Source: Phallusia mammillata (Eukaryota; Chordata; Ascidiacea; Phlebobranchia; Ascidiidae). From it: a stretch of 64,000 bases of DNA. The notes beneath the pieces were generated by a model. That model had not been told where the DNA came from and made no database searches. It saw only the letters and a program-made list of their open reading frames with translations. Location of the stretch: NCBI GenBank assembly GCA_003260075.1, contig QLIY01000701.1:1-64000 (forward strand). The letters run 5' to 3'. The translations under genes and the position numbers were made by a program. Each line of letters opens with the position of its first letter. The stretch's first letter is position 1. This document shows, in pieces, positions 62,801-64,000 of this stretch.

Positions 62801-64000
62801 CCATTTCATCTTGTAAGCTTCTGAGCTGTTTCTCCAAAGTTTGAACTTTCTCTTTTTCCTCTTCAAAATCCTTTTCCATCTTCTGGATAACTTCATTCTT
62901 GCCAGTGTCCTCTGCATCCTGGTTTGTCTTCACTTCATCCAACTCTTGTTTGAGAGTCTTAATCTCATCATTGAGTTTAGATATAGTGGTCAGTTTCTCT
63001 TCCAGCTGACCCCCGAATGTTTTTTTAATCTGCGTCAAACGTTGCTCTGCCTTCCTCTTCAAGTCATTAATCTATGACAGGACACAGGAGTTTTGTAGAA
63101 AAGTTGTTCATTTTATACAGAATACTTCGAAACACTTGCCCGGACTTAAAGAGCAATTTTATCAAAAACATAACTGTGACACTGCACTAATGATGACAAC
63201 AGTGATTGTTGAAACGTCTGCATAATGTATTCTTTATAAACAAGTTCTGTAGAAGTTATGTTTTTGATTAAATACTACCCCCCCCCCCAAAAACATAACT
63301 GTGACACTGCACTAATGATGACAACAGTGATTGTTAAAACGTCTGCATAATGTATTCTTTATAAACAAGCTCTGTAGCAGTTATGTTTTTGATTAAATTA
63401 TGCAGCATCTATAGAGGAATTAAAAAAAAAACAACTACTGTGGAATTATCTTAAAGACACTTTTACAAAGTAAAATGCTAGTAATATGTTCAAGAAACTA
63501 ACCAGGACCCAAACAATTATATGTAAATCATGTTGCAGCCTATTATTTAATGACGACATTAAGATTATTTTCAGCAGCATGTTGTTTGCTTGCACAATAT
63601 AGGCCAGTCTAATTTTTTTTTAAATGTTTCATTAACTTTTATTGTTTGAATTCACAAAATAAAGCTTGTCAATTTACTTTTTGTTGGCTTTCTTTTTGAA
63701 TATTTTCTATTTTCTCCTCCATTAGTTTCTTTTGTTCTTCTTCATTGCACAGCTTTTGTTCTAAACAAATGATTTATCAATACATATAATTTTAATATGT
63801 GGAGTACACCACATTTACACAGCATAGCTACCAATCTAATTAGCAAATTAAATATAAAATACCTATTATTAAACTATGCACAAACTTTTCGACTGCCACA
63901 GCTCAAAATATTTACCCTTTAGATTTTCCATGTCCTCTTTCAGTTTACTTGTTTCATCAGACAGCAACTGTGAAAATGCTGTTGCCTTTTCATACTCTAT
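56895..64000 (-). CDS. Golgin-245/GOLGA4-like coiled-coil protein with GRIP domain (3' part)
   Basis: Trans-Golgi tether: long coiled coil with a C-terminal GRIP domain that binds ARL1-GTP. Exons in transcript order: 63916-64000 (continues outside the window), 63678-63760, 62784-63071, 62014-62148, 61391-61583, 61154-61263, 60599-60710, 59952-60160, 59506-59639, 58858-58987, 58318-58497, 57769-57852, 56895-56921. All phases agree; about 589 codons are visible. The sequence up to 58858 is heptad-like, rich in Glu, Lys and Gln. The GRIP core starts in exon 58318-58497 (KVKYLRQVLYEYMMGVEGK) and continues in 57769-57852 (TMAKVLVVLLQYPPDEAQKILER), closely matching golgin-245 EYLRKVLFEYMMG. The Tyr known to be essential for ARL1 binding is kept. 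The tail is short: PVDWLDESKT then stop. The last 27-bp exon is the least certain. Confidence 0.88.
57400..57680. repeat. Adjacent duplicate with C-run at 57537-57547
   Basis: About 135 bp at 57400-57536 recurs at 57548-57680 in a golgin intron, joined by 11 C, with three or four differences. Confidence 0.8.
58627..58845. repeat. Adjacent duplicate with C-run at 58728-58739
   Basis: About 100 bp at 58627-58727 recurs at 58740-58845 in a golgin intron, joined by 12 C. Confidence 0.8.
58946..59290. repeat. Duplicate with C-run at 59126-59135 repeating part of a golgin exon
   Basis: The right copy (59136-59290) repeats the last 42 bp of exon 58858-58987 plus the adjoining intron. The left copy holds the complete exon, so the gene model is unaffected. 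Confidence 0.8.
59737..59948. repeat. Adjacent duplicate with C-run at 59822-59834
   Basis: About 85 bp at 59737-59821 recurs at 59835-59948, where about 35 bases are inserted relative to the left copy. Joined by 13 C. Confidence 0.75.
60159..60612. repeat. Duplicate with C-run at 60384-60394 between two golgin exons
   Basis: The left copy ends 13 bp into exon 60599-60710 sequence (60371-60383). The right copy begins at the very edge of exon 59952-60160. The whole intron is therefore present twice. Confidence 0.8.
60810..61172. repeat. Duplicate with C-run at 60990-61000
   Basis: The intron and the first 18 or so bp of exon 61154-61263 are repeated. The right copy continues into the full exon. 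Confidence 0.8.
62266..62531. repeat. Adjacent duplicate with C-run at 62396-62405
   Basis: About 128 bp recurs with small indels in a golgin intron, joined by 10 C. Confidence 0.8.
62635..62917. repeat. Duplicate with C-run at 62771-62780 inside a golgin coding exon
   Basis: The final 133 bp of exon 62784-63071 recurs at 62638-62770, next to the same splice donor. One change alters the protein (FEEEKEK in one copy, FEGEKEK in the other). Confidence 0.85.
63162..63400. repeat. Adjacent duplicate with C-run at 63278-63288
   Basis: About 115 bp at 63162-63277 recurs at 63289-63400 with three substitutions, joined by 11 C. Confidence 0.8.

Noticed and set aside
63185..63225. AATGATGA CAAC..GTTG AAACGTC in both duplicate copies, hammerhead-like
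   Set aside because: A stem II-like pairing exists, but the CTGATGA core is not intact and stem I is absent.

Overview
This is a 64 kb piece of tunicate nuclear genome, most likely from a Ciona species. Multi-exon genes have GT-AG introns, coding exons are well conserved, and introns are AT-rich. The central gene is a voltage-sensing phosphatase that aligns collinearly with the C. intestinalis protein (Ci-VSP) at a constant offset of 7 residues, but with many substitutions. That points to another Ciona species such as C. savignyi or to a divergent paralogue. The species is an inference.

Layout: (1) 1198-10397 (+), phosphopentomutase/phosphoglucomutase PGM2, 15 coding exons, about 606 aa. (2) 11621-25736 (+), a goliath/GRAIL-type PA-TM-RING E3 ligase (RNF130/RNF150-like), 9 exons, 385 aa. 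(3) 28368-34122 (+), voltage-sensor-containing phosphoinositide phosphatase, 11 exons, 567 aa. (4) 34947-37251 (-), 3' exons of a GAPR-1/GLIPR2-like CAP protein, 5' end not found. (5) 42746-49977 (-), SLC36-type amino-acid transporter, 11 exons used per transcript plus an alternative version of one of them. (6) 54558-55667 (+), intronless IDH3A. (7) 56895-64000 (-), 3' half of a golgin-245/GOLGA4-like coiled-coil protein ending in a GRIP domain; it runs off the window. I assembled each exon chain by reading donors and acceptors, and reading frame carries correctly through every junction listed. The genes look like an ordinary chromosomal neighbourhood, not a functional cluster.

Two layers lie on top of the genes. 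First, about 30 runs of C, mostly exactly 10 long and all on the + strand, nearly always separate two near-identical adjacent copies of 70-490 bp. Two of these duplications cut conserved coding exons (PGM2 and golgin), and both genes become normal if the copies are collapsed. I read them as unmerged allelic contig ends joined by a fixed filler, not as biology. Second, there are real mobile and regulatory signals: a complete type I hammerhead ribozyme in an SLC36 intron (47718-47773) with a perfect 26-bp inverted repeat just upstream, three hAT-type MITE-like elements with 8-bp target duplications, a small pogo/Tigger-like element, tRNA-like SINE pieces, and a strong excess of the palindrome TGACGTCA.

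The most interesting items are the hammerhead ribozyme, the pair of phase-compatible alternative transmembrane exons in SLC36, and the altered S4 charge pattern of the voltage-sensing phosphatase.
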